Source of the DNA: Staphylococcus sp. IVB6214
Lineage (GTDB): Bacteria > Bacillota > Bacilli > Staphylococcales > Staphylococcaceae
Direction of reading: 5' to 3'
NCBI RefSeq assembly: GCF_025558585.1
Contig: NZ_CP094723.1
Location: forward strand, 1,550,001-1,614,000
DNA length: 64,000 nt
The notes under the pieces: generated by a model
The model's database searches: none
What the model was told of the DNA's origin: nothing
Seen by the model: the letters and a program-made list of their open reading frames with translations, nothing else
Position numbers and translations under genes: made by a program
Part shown: positions 13,198-22,329 of the stretch, piece after piece
Numbering within the stretch: the stretch's first letter is position 1
How the letters are laid out: the number at the start of each line of letters is the position of its first letter

Positions 13198-14268
13198 ATG
13201 TTACAACAAGCACGCACATTTATAACTGACATGTACAACGAATTAAACCTTGCAGAAGAGGCTTGTACCGAACGTCTCGCAAGTATTGAACGAGAAATCG
13301 CAGAAACAGGCACATATCGACATACCACAGAAGAATTAACATATGGTGCACGTGTCGCATGGCGCCAATCCAACCGCTGTATCGGACGATTATTTTGGGA
13401 GAAACTTACAGTCAAAGATGCACGAGATATCCAAGATGAAGATACTTTTATCAATGCAATTCATAACCATATTGAATATGCAACAAATGGTGGACGTATC
13501 AAACCAACAATAACGATTTTTGCACAATCGGACATCCCTGGTCCTAAAATTTTCAACAATCAACTCATTCGATATGCGGGCTATGCAGACAAAGGTGACC
13601 CAGCTGAGAGAGAAATCACACAACTCGCTGAACATTTGGGTTGGCGTGGAAAAGGGACTGACTTTGATATTTTGCCACTCATTTATCAACTGCCTAATCA
13701 ACCAATAAAGTATCATACGTATCCAGAGTCTCTCATTATGGAAGTACCTATTCAACATAAAAATTATCCGAAAGTTTCAGCACTTGGTTTGAAATGGTAT
13801 GCCGTACCCATTATCTCAAGTATGGATCTAAAAATCGGTGGCATTACTTATCCAACGGTCCCTTTTAATGGTTGGTACATGGTGAATGAAATTGCTGTGC
13901 GTAACTTTACTGATAGTTATCGTTACAATTTGTTAGAAACATTCGCAGAAGCAATGGGGTTTGATAACTTGCGCAACACATCCTTTAACAAAGATCGTGT
14001 GATGGTAGAAATCAATGACGCAGTCTATCAGTCTTTTCGACAAGCAGGTGTGTCAATGGTTGATCATCTCACCGCTTCCAAGCAGTTTGAACAATTTGAG
14101 CACAATGAAACACAACAAGGACGTACTGTCACTGGCAAATGGTCATGGCTTGCACCACCACTATCGCCGACACTGACATCAAACTATCATCACGGATACC
14201 GCAATGAAGTACGTGAACCGAACTTTTTTTACAAAGAAAAGACAACTTCAGGGTGTCCTTTCCACTAA
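13198..14268 (+). CDS. nos: Bacterial nitric oxide synthase oxygenase
   Basis: Makes nitric oxide from arginine using haem and tetrahydrofolate or biopterin. The 356 residues correspond to the oxygenase domain only, so an outside reductase must supply electrons. The haem-ligating cysteine is Cys61 in [10 protein letters not shown]. The substrate region [13 protein letters not shown] is present. A GAGGTGGG site precedes the ATG. As in S. aureus, nos is followed directly by pheA; the two are 46 bases apart and probably co-transcribed. Confidence 0.97.
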   Translation: MLQQARTFITDMYNELNLAEEACTERLASIEREIAETGTYRHTTEELTYGARVAWRQSNRCIGRLFWEKLTVKDARDIQDEDTFINAIHNHIEYATNGGRIKPTITIFAQSDIPGPKIFNNQLIRYAGYADKGDPAEREITQLAEHLGWRGKGTDFDILPLIYQLPNQPIKYHTYPESLIMEVPIQHKNYPKVSALGLKWYAVPIISSMDLKIGGITYPTVPFNGWYMVNEIAVRNFTDSYRYNLLETFAEAMGFDNLRNTSFNKDRVMVEINDAVYQSFRQAGVSMVDHLTASKQFEQFEHNETQQGRTVTGKWSWLAPPLSPTLTSNYHHGYRNEVREPNFFYKEKTTSGCPFH

Positions 14269-14314
14269 CTTCATGTACAATATATGAAAATGAACTGGAC
14301 AGGAAGTGATTGTG

Positions 14315-15115
14315 ATGAATCTCTATTACTTAGGCCCACAAGGCACATTTTCATACTTGGCAGCCAAACAATATTGTGATGAACAACCGCAGAACAATCT
14401 TGTCGCTAAAACACAACTTTATGAAGTGATGACTGCGCTATTAGAGGATCCTACAAGTCGAGCAATTGTTCCAATTGAAAATGCCATTGAAGGGACAATT
14501 AATATCGTGGCAGATACGCTTGTAGAACAGCCATTTACTGTGGTTGATGAAGTTCTCCTTGATATTACATTTGGTTTATATGGGAAGCCTGAACAAGCGT
14601 TAGATGATATACAAAAAGTCTATTCAATTGGTCCCGCAATCAGCCAAACACAGAAGTTCATTCATCAACATCACTTATCCTATGATTATACAACGAGTAC
14701 GATTGCAGCCTTAGATCATATTGACGAAGCAACCGGCGCAATTATTCCGCTGGGTAGCGGTGAAGTCTATGGTTATGTGCCACTTGCGACTCATATAGAA
14801 GATTATGCACACAATCAAACACGCTTTCTCGTATTGCAACATGCTGATTTTACAACACAAGAGAGTGGCGACACTTGTTTACTCGTCATTACACCGAAAC
14901 AAGATCAACCAGGGTTATTAGCAAGTGTCTTGAACACATTTGCACTCTTTCACGTCAACCTATCATGGATTGAATCTCGACCTTTAAAAACACAACTTGG
15001 TATGTATCGATTCTTCGTTCAAGCTGACTGTCCAAGCGAACATGCTTTAAATAAAATCATTACCATTTTAGAAACATTGGATTTTGAGATACAGTCATTA
15101 GGTCGCTTTAATTAA
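14315..15115 (+). CDS. pheA: Prephenate dehydratase
   Basis: Converts prephenate to phenylpyruvate in phenylalanine synthesis. About 266 residues. The N-terminal catalytic part starts MNLYYLGPQGTFS and has PIENAIEGT. The C-terminal ACT domain (about residues 185-260) contains the phenylalanine-binding ESRP. The ATG is chosen over a GTG nine bases upstream because GGAAG lies 8-9 bases before it. It follows nos and ends at a strong hairpin. Confidence 0.96.
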   Translation: MNLYYLGPQGTFSYLAAKQYCDEQPQNNLVAKTQLYEVMTALLEDPTSRAIVPIENAIEGTINIVADTLVEQPFTVVDEVLLDITFGLYGKPEQALDDIQKVYSIGPAISQTQKFIHQHHLSYDYTTSTIAALDHIDEATGAIIPLGSGEVYGYVPLATHIEDYAHNQTRFLVLQHADFTTQESGDTCLLVITPKQDQPGLLASVLNTFALFHVNLSWIESRPLKTQLGMYRFFVQADCPSEHALNKIITILETLDFEIQSLGRFN

Positions 15116-15127
15116 TCTATTCATTAA

Positions 15128-15161
15128 CAATCCCTTTTCAGCACATACTGAAAAGGGATTG
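15128..15161. terminator. Bidirectional terminator after pheA
   Basis: CAATCCCTTTTCAG and CTGAAAAGGGATTG form a perfect 14-base-pair hairpin between two convergent genes. Confidence 0.85.
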
Positions 15162-15165
15162 TTTG

Positions 15166-16263
15166 TTAAATTTGTATTTTATGCATCACTTGTTTTTCTT
15201 TTGTTTTAGGCACATTGTTATCCGTCTGAAGTGTCATATCTTGAATCGCTGTCAATGTGATCGGCGCACAGTTCCCCGTAAATGTGTTTTCTAATATTTC
15301 GACATGTGTATGTGGTGCATCTTTGTGACTACGTATATGCATTGTATCTTTAGGACCAATATCAATAAATGTATTGTGAAGTACGAAAAACCCTTCGCCC
15401 CCTTGTTTGACTTGTGTTTTCCCATCAAGTGTCCACGCATTCTTACCTTGGTGCACACCCAAATAGCGAATACCCCCTTCACAGTGGTTAAAGACATTAT
15501 GATGAATGTATATGTTCTTCCCTTTTAAAGGGGTTAACGCATAATCTTGCATGCCATCGAACACATTATTTTCAATAACGATTGTCTCATAAAAATGATT
15601 CACACGACTCGCGTGTGAGCCAATAGCACGATTCCACGCATGCATGTTACCTTCTTGTGAATTCCCAAAGTAACAATTTTCAATGATGACATGCTTCGTA
15701 ATCGTTCCGTCATTGCGCCCAAACTTCGGAAACGCCCCTTTCACAAATAAATCTAATTGAATGGCTTCTGAGAATGAACGATCCCCATTCACATCGTAAA
15801 AACCGAGAAATTGACAATCATGAATGTGAACGCCATCTAATCCGCACGCATCAATGCCGTGTCCCCCGACAACATTTTTAACTGTGACACCTTCGACTTC
15901 CACTTCACGTGCATGACCTAAACACATTGCCGTATTGTTGTATGGATATTCATTGCCATTCATATCGAAAGTTCCCCCACGAATACGTATATAGCCGTTA
16001 CCATCATAGTGATGATAACGTCGTAAACTCGAGCCATTTTTAATTAAAGCATCTCGTCCTTTACGCAATAGCGTAGCTCCTTCATCTAAAATCAAAGTAG
16101 TTCCTGCATAAATTTTTAAAGCCTTAACGATATAGTACGTTCCGGGTGGTATGTATACGGTAACTGGCCCTTTCTTCGCTTGATTCAAAGCACGTTGAAT
16201 ACCCATCGTGTCTCGCCATCTATTTTGTGTCGTTGCCCCAAATTTTATAACATTCATAACCAA
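15166..16263 (-). CDS. Right-handed parallel beta-helix protein (pectate lyase superfamily)
   Basis: About 365 residues. The N-terminal segment (DTMGIQRALNQAKKG then VYIPPGTYYI) is typical of the pectate-lyase-3/tailspike type of beta-helix, and repeated short strands with asparagine ladders (HHNVFNHCEGGIRY, IENNVFDGMQDYAL, LENTFTGN) follow. There is no signal peptide or cell-wall anchor. The start is probably TTG at 16263, 11 bases after AGGAGG; ATG at 16257 is possible but too far from it. It sits alone between pheA and pncA. The substrate is unknown; a glycan lyase or hydrolase is the family-based guess. Confidence 0.75.
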   Translation of the reverse strand: MVMNVIKFGATTQNRWRDTMGIQRALNQAKKGPVTVYIPPGTYYIVKALKIYAGTTLILDEGATLLRKGRDALIKNGSSLRRYHHYDGNGYIRIRGGTFDMNGNEYPYNNTAMCLGHAREVEVEGVTVKNVVGGHGIDACGLDGVHIHDCQFLGFYDVNGDRSFSEAIQLDLFVKGAFPKFGRNDGTITKHVIIENCYFGNSQEGNMHAWNRAIGSHASRVNHFYETIVIENNVFDGMQDYALTPLKGKNIYIHHNVFNHCEGGIRYLGVHQGKNAWTLDGKTQVKQGGEGFFVLHNTFIDIGPKDTMHIRSHKDAPHTHVEILENTFTGNCAPITLTAIQDMTLQTDNNVPKTKEKQVMHKIQI

Positions 16264-16336
16264 TTGTGTGGACGCCTCCTATATAAAAGTTATACTATAC
16301 ATAATAACTATATACCCAATTTTTAGGAGGAACAAC

Positions 16337-16888
16337 ATGACGCAACGTGCATTGCTAGTTGTAGACTATTCGTATGATTTTATTGCTGAAGATGGCAAGT
16401 TAACATGTGGTGAAGCAGGTCAACGTATTGAATCATTTATTGTACAACGTATTCAAGATTATATTGCTCAAGATGACAACGTCTTTTTCTTAATGGATTT
16501 GCACGAAGAGAATGACCCTTATCATCCGGAAACAAAGCTTTTCCCACCGCACAATATTGTTAGAACACCAGGGCGTGAATTGTACGGTGAAGTAAAAGCA
16601 CTATATGACACAATTCAATCCAAAAGCAACGTGCACTTTATCGACAAACGTCGTTACGACTCTTTTTATGGTACATCGCTCGATGCATTGCTTAGAGAAA
16701 GAAATATTGACACCGTTGAAATTTTAGGTGTGTGTACAGACATATGCGTTCTTCATACCGCAGTGAGTGCCTATAATCTTGGATATCAACTGATTATTCC
16801 AACAGAAGGCGTCGCATCTTTTAATCAAGTTGGACACGAATGGGCATTATCACACTTTAAAGATACTTTAGGCGCAAAGGTAGAATAA
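16337..16888 (+). CDS. pncA: Nicotinamidase (isochorismatase family)
   Basis: Hydrolyses nicotinamide to nicotinate, feeding pncB. 183 residues from an ATG with AGGAGG seven bases upstream. The catalytic aspartate lies in LLVVDYSYDF and the nucleophilic cysteine in GVCTDICVLHTA. Metal-binding histidines are probably in DLHEENDPYHPE. The nearby pncB and nadE support the NAD salvage role; other isochorismatase-like amidases are a less likely alternative. Confidence 0.9.
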   Translation: MTQRALLVVDYSYDFIAEDGKLTCGEAGQRIESFIVQRIQDYIAQDDNVFFLMDLHEENDPYHPETKLFPPHNIVRTPGRELYGEVKALYDTIQSKSNVHFIDKRRYDSFYGTSLDALLRERNIDTVEILGVCTDICVLHTAVSAYNLGYQLIIPTEGVASFNQVGHEWALSHFKDTLGAKVE

Positions 16889-16944
16889 ACTGATACACGC
16901 ATGATAAAATATGAGTGAGAAAAGTATATAAGGAGATTGAAACT

Positions 16945-17871
16945 ATGACAACATATATTTTTGGTCATCAAAACCCAGACACTGATGCGATTTCATCAGC
17001 AATTATTATGGCAGACTTTGAACAACAAAATGGTAACAAAGAGGCAAAAGCATTTCGTTTAGGTGATGTAAGTCCTGAAACACAGTATGCGCTTGATCAT
17101 TTTAAAGTTTCAGCACCAGAATTATTAACAGATGATTTAACAGATCAAGATGTGATTTTAGTCGATCACAATGAGTTCCAACAAAGTGCTGATACGATTG
17201 ATAAAGCAGTTATCAAGCATGTGATCGACCACCACCGTATTGCGAACTTTGAAACAGCTGGTCCATTATACTATCGTGCTGAGCCTGTTGGCTGTACAGC
17301 AACAATTCTTTATAAAATGTACAAAGAACAAGGGTTTGAAATCCGTCCAGAAATTGCAGGTTTAATGATTTCAGCAATTATTTCTGACAGCTTATTATTC
17401 AAATCACCAACTTGCACGACACAAGATGTCAATGCAGCAAAAGCATTAGCAGAAATTGCAGGTGTTGACCTATATGCTTATGGTCTTGATATGTTAAAAG
17501 CAGGTGCATCTACTGCTGACAAATCTGAAGAAGCACTTTTAGATGCCGATGCAAAATCATTCAGCATGGGTGACTACACAGTGCGTATCGGACAAGTAAA
17601 CACAGTCGATATTGACGAAGTATTCGCACGTCAAGAAGCACTTGAAAATGCGATGAACAAAGCAAGTGTTGACAACGGCTATGATATTTTCGTCCTTGCA
17701 ATCACTGACATTATCAACAGTGACTCTAAAATCTTAGTAGTCGGTGCAGAAAAAGACACCGTAGCATCAGCATTTGATACAACGTTAGATAACAACACAG
17801 CATTCTTACCAGGTGTTGTATCACGTAAAAAACAAATCGTCCCACCTATTACAACAGCACTAACAAAATAA
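16945..17871 (+). CDS. ppaC: Manganese-dependent inorganic pyrophosphatase
   Basis: Family II pyrophosphatase of 308 residues. It has the DHH-family motifs GHQNPDTDAI near the N terminus, VDHNE, and the DHH motif VIDHHRI, followed by the DHHA2 domain with SRKKQIVPP near the end. An AAGGAG site sets the start at MTTYIFG. It removes pyrophosphate released by reactions such as those of PncB and NadE. Confidence 0.97.
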   Translation: MTTYIFGHQNPDTDAISSAIIMADFEQQNGNKEAKAFRLGDVSPETQYALDHFKVSAPELLTDDLTDQDVILVDHNEFQQSADTIDKAVIKHVIDHHRIANFETAGPLYYRAEPVGCTATILYKMYKEQGFEIRPEIAGLMISAIISDSLLFKSPTCTTQDVNAAKALAEIAGVDLYAYGLDMLKAGASTADKSEEALLDADAKSFSMGDYTVRIGQVNTVDIDEVFARQEALENAMNKASVDNGYDIFVLAITDIINSDSKILVVGAEKDTVASAFDTTLDNNTAFLPGVVSRKKQIVPPITTALTK

Positions 17872-17890
17872 TCTAATTCAAAGGTTGTGA

Positions 17891-18175
17891 ATGGCTATGA
17901 CATACGATATTAAAGAAACAGACAATAAATTCTATATCGGAGAAGATGTTCACGCACCACAAGCAGAGATTACATTCCTTTATCATGACGCGCAGACAAT
18001 CAATGTAAACCACACATATGTCTCTCCAGAATTACGTGGTGGCGGTGTGGCAAAGCAATTATTCAATCGTGTTATTGAAAAAGCAAAACATGAAGATTTG
18101 AAGATTATTCCAACATGTAGCTATGTTAAGTTACAATTTGATAGAGATGCATCACTTGAATCATTAAGAGCATAA
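17891..18175 (+). CDS. Small GNAT-family N-acetyltransferase
   Basis: 94 residues of the YjdJ-type short GNAT proteins. The acetyl-CoA-binding segment is VSPELRGGGVAKQLFNRVIEKAK (seen as two pieces around residues 43-65), followed by a conserved CSYVK. It starts 19 bases after ppaC and is probably in the same transcript. The acceptor is unknown. Confidence 0.85.
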   Translation: MAMTYDIKETDNKFYIGEDVHAPQAEITFLYHDAQTINVNHTYVSPELRGGGVAKQLFNRVIEKAKHEDLKIIPTCSYVKLQFDRDASLESLRA

Positions 18176-18183
18176 TTCAACCT

Positions 18184-18215
18184 AAGGACTGGGCACATAC
18201 ACGCTCAGTCCTTTT
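18184..18215 (+). terminator. Terminator after the ppaC/acetyltransferase unit
   Basis: AAGGACTG and CAGTCCTT form a hairpin with a T run. Confidence 0.75.
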
Positions 18216-18240
18216 ATCACAAATAGAAAGGACTGCATAC

Positions 18241-19620
18241 ATGCAACAGATAAAAAAACAAGTCCAACACTCAAAGGAATACTTCCTGACACATGAAACA
18301 AAATCAATTAAGTTTCGCAAAAAACAATTGAAACGCCTATCGAAAAGTATTAAACAACATGATGCTGCATTAAAAGAAGCGTTGCTAACCGATTTAGGAA
18401 AAGGCAGCATTGAGGCTTATGCGACAGAGATTGGCTATACATTAAGTAGTATTAAGCTGATGCGCAAATCTATCGATAAATGGAGTAAACGACAAGCGGT
18501 AGATACACCGGTTCATCTATTCCCTGCAAAAAGTTTTATCGTTAAAGAGCCTTTAGGTACTGTACTGATTATCGGACCCTTTAACTACCCTTTCCAACTT
18601 CTATTCGAACCTTTAATTGGTGCAATTGCGGCTGGGAATACTGCAATTGTTAAACCATCTGAATTAACACCGAATGTGGCAAAAGTAGTAGAAGACATTG
18701 TTACAGACACTTTTGAACCAGAATATGTCTCAGTTGTTCAAGGGGGAGCTGATGTTATTCAAACACTTCTAGAACAGCCTTTTGATCATATCTTCTTTAC
18801 AGGAAGTGAGCATGTTGGCAAGATTGTTTACAAGGCGGCAGCTGAGCAACTCATTCCTGTTACGCTAGAACTAGGTGGAAAGTCCCCTGTCATCATTGAT
18901 AAGACAGCCAACTTGAAAGTAGCCAGCGAACGTATTAGTTTCGGGAAATTCATCAATACAGGACAGACTTGTGTCGCACCAGATTATATTTTAATCGATG
19001 AGTCGATTAAAGAGCCATTTATTCATGCATTGCGTACAACGTTGAAAGAATTTTACGGATCACACCCACTTATTAGTGAAGATTTAGGACATATCGTCAA
19101 CGAACGCCATTTCGATCGCCTGGCAACTTTAATGGATGCACAGAAAGATCAATGTATCATCGGTGGAGAACGCAATGCGACACAACGCCGAATTGCACCA
19201 AGTATTTATGATAACGTGACTATCGATGACCCACTCATGCAAGAAGAAATCTTCGGGCCATTGTTACCAATCATAACGTATCAAGATCTTGATGAAGCCT
19301 TTGCATTTGTACAATCACGTCCAAAACCTTTGGCGCTCTATCTTTTTAGCGAAGATGAAAATACAACAGACCGCGTACTCAACGAACTATCGTTTGGTGG
19401 TGGGGCGATTAATGATACTTTATTGCATCTTGCCAATCCGAACCTTCCTTTCGGTGGTGTTGGTGCATCAGGTATTGGTCATTATCACGGAAAGTACTCT
19501 TTCGACACTTTTACACATGAAAAGTCCTACATCTTTAAAACAACAAAGCTTGAATCAGGCTTATTTTTCCCACCTTATCAAGGGAAGTTAGATGCGATTA
19601 AAAAAGTTTTTAAGAAGTAA
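18241..19620 (+). CDS. Aldehyde dehydrogenase family protein
   Basis: 459 residues, of the class lacking the long N-terminal arm (class 3-like). The catalytic cysteine is in NTGQTCVAPDY and the general base glutamate in LELGGKSPV. NAD-binding features include FFTGSEHVGK. The C-terminal hydrophobic end resembles fatty-aldehyde dehydrogenases that attach to membranes. The substrate cannot be told from sequence. Confidence 0.93.
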   Translation: MQQIKKQVQHSKEYFLTHETKSIKFRKKQLKRLSKSIKQHDAALKEALLTDLGKGSIEAYATEIGYTLSSIKLMRKSIDKWSKRQAVDTPVHLFPAKSFIVKEPLGTVLIIGPFNYPFQLLFEPLIGAIAAGNTAIVKPSELTPNVAKVVEDIVTDTFEPEYVSVVQGGADVIQTLLEQPFDHIFFTGSEHVGKIVYKAAAEQLIPVTLELGGKSPVIIDKTANLKVASERISFGKFINTGQTCVAPDYILIDESIKEPFIHALRTTLKEFYGSHPLISEDLGHIVNERHFDRLATLMDAQKDQCIIGGERNATQRRIAPSIYDNVTIDDPLMQEEIFGPLLPIITYQDLDEAFAFVQSRPKPLALYLFSEDENTTDRVLNELSFGGGAINDTLLHLANPNLPFGGVGASGIGHYHGKYSFDTFTHEKSYIFKTTKLESGLFFPPYQGKLDAIKKVFKK

Positions 19621-19657
19621 CAAAAATCAAGAGAATCAATATTAGGAGATAAGAAAA

Positions 19658-20089
19658 ATGCAGAATAGTTCTGAAATGAAACCAATTGAAAAAGTTGTAA
19701 CACTACAAGCCAATAAAGATACAGTATGGGATGCAGTTTCCACATCGGAAGGTATTGCTTCTTGGTGGATGCCAAATGATTTCGAAGCAACACCTGACAA
19801 AGCATTTACGCTTCATGCCGGAGAATTTGGCGATTCCCCCTGTAAAGTTAAGAAAGTTATCCCAAAAAATCATCTCAGTTTTTATTGGGGCAAGGATTGG
19901 GAGATTTTGTTTAAATTAGATGAAGTAGATTCTAAGACAACAAAATTTACGCTGATTCATTCTGGTTGGGATGAAACGAAACAAACTGAATTTGGTCAAC
20001 CACATCCTGTTGTTCAACCATTTATGAATGACGGATGGGACGATATTGTAAAAGTTGCACTTCCTAAATATCTTGAACAACTTAAATAA
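19658..20089 (+). CDS. SRPBCC domain protein (AHSA1 family)
   Basis: 143 residues with the START-like helix-grip fold of the Activator of Hsp90 ATPase homologue family: strand VVTLQANKDTVWDAVS at the start, W-rich centre (SWWMPNDFEA) and a C-terminal helix. Probably a ligand-binding or stress-related protein of unknown ligand. A GGAGAT site precedes the ATG. Confidence 0.85.
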   Translation: MQNSSEMKPIEKVVTLQANKDTVWDAVSTSEGIASWWMPNDFEATPDKAFTLHAGEFGDSPCKVKKVIPKNHLSFYWGKDWEILFKLDEVDSKTTKFTLIHSGWDETKQTEFGQPHPVVQPFMNDGWDDIVKVALPKYLEQLK

Positions 20090-20101
20090 TTGTCAAAAAG
20101 T

Positions 20102-20144
20102 AACAGCCATATCTCTACACATAATACGTAGAAATATGGCTGTT
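20102..20144. terminator. Bidirectional terminator between convergent genes
   Basis: AACAGCCATAT and ATATGGCTGTT form the outer stem, with an inner TCTAC/GTAGA stem. Confidence 0.8.
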
Positions 20145-20147
20145 TCA

Positions 20148-21191
20148 CTATGCTTCTAAAAACTTCACGCAAACGCCTTCAGCAGCTTGTTGACTATCAT
20201 CTGTTAATGTTAAACGACCCGTTGCTTTATCTCGCTTGAATACGACTACTTTTGAATCGCCTTGTTCATGCGCCACAACGAGATAATCATCAGAAGGTGT
20301 GATGTTGAAATCACGTGAGAATTCATCCCCTGATAGTACGATGTCTACTAATTCTAATCTCGCACCGTCATCTAATACTTTAAAAATAGCAATACTATCA
20401 TGACCTCTATTTGAAATATATAAATATTGCTGATCATGTGACAAATGGACTGCCGCTAACTTTGTCGGATGTAAAAAGTCTTCTGGAATCGTTAAATGGC
20501 GTTCACGCTCTGTAAAACGTCCATCTTCATAATCCATGACAACCACCGTATTTGATAATTCATTGACCACATATGCATAACGTCCTGTTTTATGATATGC
20601 AATATGACGTGGTCCATCTCCCGGTTGTAGCTCAGTTCGATGTGCAACATTTAAGCCTTGATGGCCATAGTGGTATGTCACGAGTAAGTCTGCACCTAAA
20701 TCAACAGCAACCACATATTTTTGTTCGGGTGTTACTTCAATGTAATGTACATGTGATGCCTCTTGTCTCGCAACATTTGGTCCTGGTGTGTAGTCGTGAT
20801 ACACTTCTTCAATCAGCTTGCCGACTTGCTGTTTTTCTGCGTCAAACTCATATATACGTGCGATACCATCACCATATACCGCTTCAAAAATGAATTCACC
20901 TTCTGGAGATGCAGAAACATAACATGCAGAACCTTTTAACGATTCAAGACTACGTGCTGTTTCTTCTAATGCGTTGTCATCCTTAATATTAAACGTAACT
21001 ACGCCTGCACGTTCATCATCTTTAGTAAATGCGATAAGTGTATCTTTAAACTGACTTAAATATGTAGAAGCATTCAACTCATACGCTGTTTCAACAGTTT
21101 TAATTTTGCCTGTTTGTTCATCTAATTCAAAGTGATAAATACCTTTACCTTCTTTTTTGGTATATGAGCCGATGTAACCCTTTGTCGTCAT
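20148..21191 (-). CDS. pgl: Lactonase family protein, probable 6-phosphogluconolactonase
   Basis: 347 residues forming a seven-bladed beta-propeller of the YkgB/Pgl lactonase family. Landmarks are GSYTKKEGKGIY at the start, GDGPRHIAYH in the middle and the HLSHDQQYLYISNRG repeat near residue 250. In staphylococci this family is annotated as 6-phosphogluconolactonase of the pentose phosphate pathway. An AAGGAGAG site precedes the start. Confidence 0.88.
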   Translation of the reverse strand: MTTKGYIGSYTKKEGKGIYHFELDEQTGKIKTVETAYELNASTYLSQFKDTLIAFTKDDERAGVVTFNIKDDNALEETARSLESLKGSACYVSASPEGEFIFEAVYGDGIARIYEFDAEKQQVGKLIEEVYHDYTPGPNVARQEASHVHYIEVTPEQKYVVAVDLGADLLVTYHYGHQGLNVAHRTELQPGDGPRHIAYHKTGRYAYVVNELSNTVVVMDYEDGRFTERERHLTIPEDFLHPTKLAAVHLSHDQQYLYISNRGHDSIAIFKVLDDGARLELVDIVLSGDEFSRDFNITPSDDYLVVAHEQGDSKVVVFKRDKATGRLTLTDDSQQAAEGVCVKFLEA

Positions 21192-21220
21192 ATCACTCTC
21201 TCCTTTGCTTATATCTAGCT

Positions 21221-21267
21221 AAAAGGACTGTCATAGAATAATAGTTATTCTACTTCAGTCCCCTTTT
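21221..21267 (-). terminator. Terminator after the small membrane protein gene
   Basis: AAAAGGACTG and CAGTCCCCTTTT pair, with an inner TAGAATAA/TTATTCTA stem. Confidence 0.65.
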
Positions 21268-21269
21268 GA

Positions 21270-21443
21270 TTATCCGATATTATTTTCGATATCTGATACG
21301 ATTTCTTTTGTTTTGCTTTCGATTTCTTCAAAATCTTTTTTGAAAACATATGCTAACACAGCTGCACCAGCACCTACTACTAACGTTGTGAAGAATGTTA
21401 GTAAGAAGAAAAATTTAAATACACCTTTAATGAAATTCCACAT
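21270..21443 (-). CDS. Small single-pass membrane protein
   Basis: 57 residues from MWNFIKG. A single hydrophobic segment (FFFLLTFFTTLVVGAGAAV, about residues 11-30) is followed by a charged C-terminal helix rich in K and E. GAGGTGA upstream supports this start. No function is known; similar small proteins occur in other staphylococci. Confidence 0.7.
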   Translation of the reverse strand: MWNFIKGVFKFFFLLTFFTTLVVGAGAAVLAYVFKKDFEEIESKTKEIVSDIENNIG

Positions 21444-21609
21444 AATTGTCACCTCTATTTACATAATATATACATAGGTATCATACCATATATAATTCCC
21501 ATGGTTAAATAAATACCCTAAACACGAACAAACTAATCTAAAAACATTCAATTATCTATCAAAATATGGTACATTATGAATAAATAATTTTAAGAAAGAG
21601 GTAAATTGC

Positions 21610-21999
21610 ATGCCATACATTTCATTGCTCAATTATTGGAAAAACTATGACATTGAAGGCGTGTCAAATATGATAGATGATCAAGTTGTAGCATATTATA
21701 TTAATGAAATAGGTGAACCAGTTGCTCTAAGCAAGTCACACTTAATTGATATGCTTCATAAACGCACGAAACAAGTCGAATCAAACAAAAATTTGCAATG
21801 GAATTTTGAAGTGATTCACCGCGCACATGTTTATGATAAGCAAATGGTTATTTTTTATACATATTCGCATGAAAGTTCAGACTACCATAAGACAAGCAAG
21901 ACTATGATAGCCATCACCTTCAGCACACGCAAGACAGATGATCCGAGCCCAATTAAGTCCATCTATATTACACCGAATGTTAAAGATTTCCACAATTAA
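21610..21999 (+). CDS. Hypothetical NTF2/SnoaL-like protein
   Basis: 129 residues without signal or membrane segment. Its size and pattern (N-terminal helices, YYINEIGEPVALSKSHLIDML, then three or four strands) suggest a cystatin-like NTF2 fold, but no catalytic residues are recognised. Preceded by AAGAAAGAGG. Confidence 0.6.
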   Translation: MPYISLLNYWKNYDIEGVSNMIDDQVVAYYINEIGEPVALSKSHLIDMLHKRTKQVESNKNLQWNFEVIHRAHVYDKQMVIFYTYSHESSDYHKTSKTMIAITFSTRKTDDPSPIKSIYITPNVKDFHN

Positions 22000-22329
22000 C
22001 ATGGTGTAAGCATCAGACACAATGATATCAGCCCCTCACATGATGAAACAGTATATGAATTATATCCTACTACTAACAAAACATTGTCCGATAACATCTG
22101 ATAACGTCGTTCGACACGTATACGCTAAAAAGACTAAGATGTGAAGTTTCGATAAAACCAATTTTTTACTCTAATAAAAGTTTCAGTCATCAACTATGCA
22201 CGCTCCAATGAATTTCATTTTATAAATGATATACTCATTATAGTAATGCACACGTCAAAAAACCATTAACCTTGCATTACAACATCGTAACAAAAGATGT
22301 ATTTTATATTGCAGGAAGGATATCAGTCT
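22000..22329. other. Intergenic stretch without a gene
   Basis: No coding region or RNA gene is recognised. A possible promoter for the C45 gene lies near 22230-22250 (TATACT and TATAGT). Confidence 0.4.
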
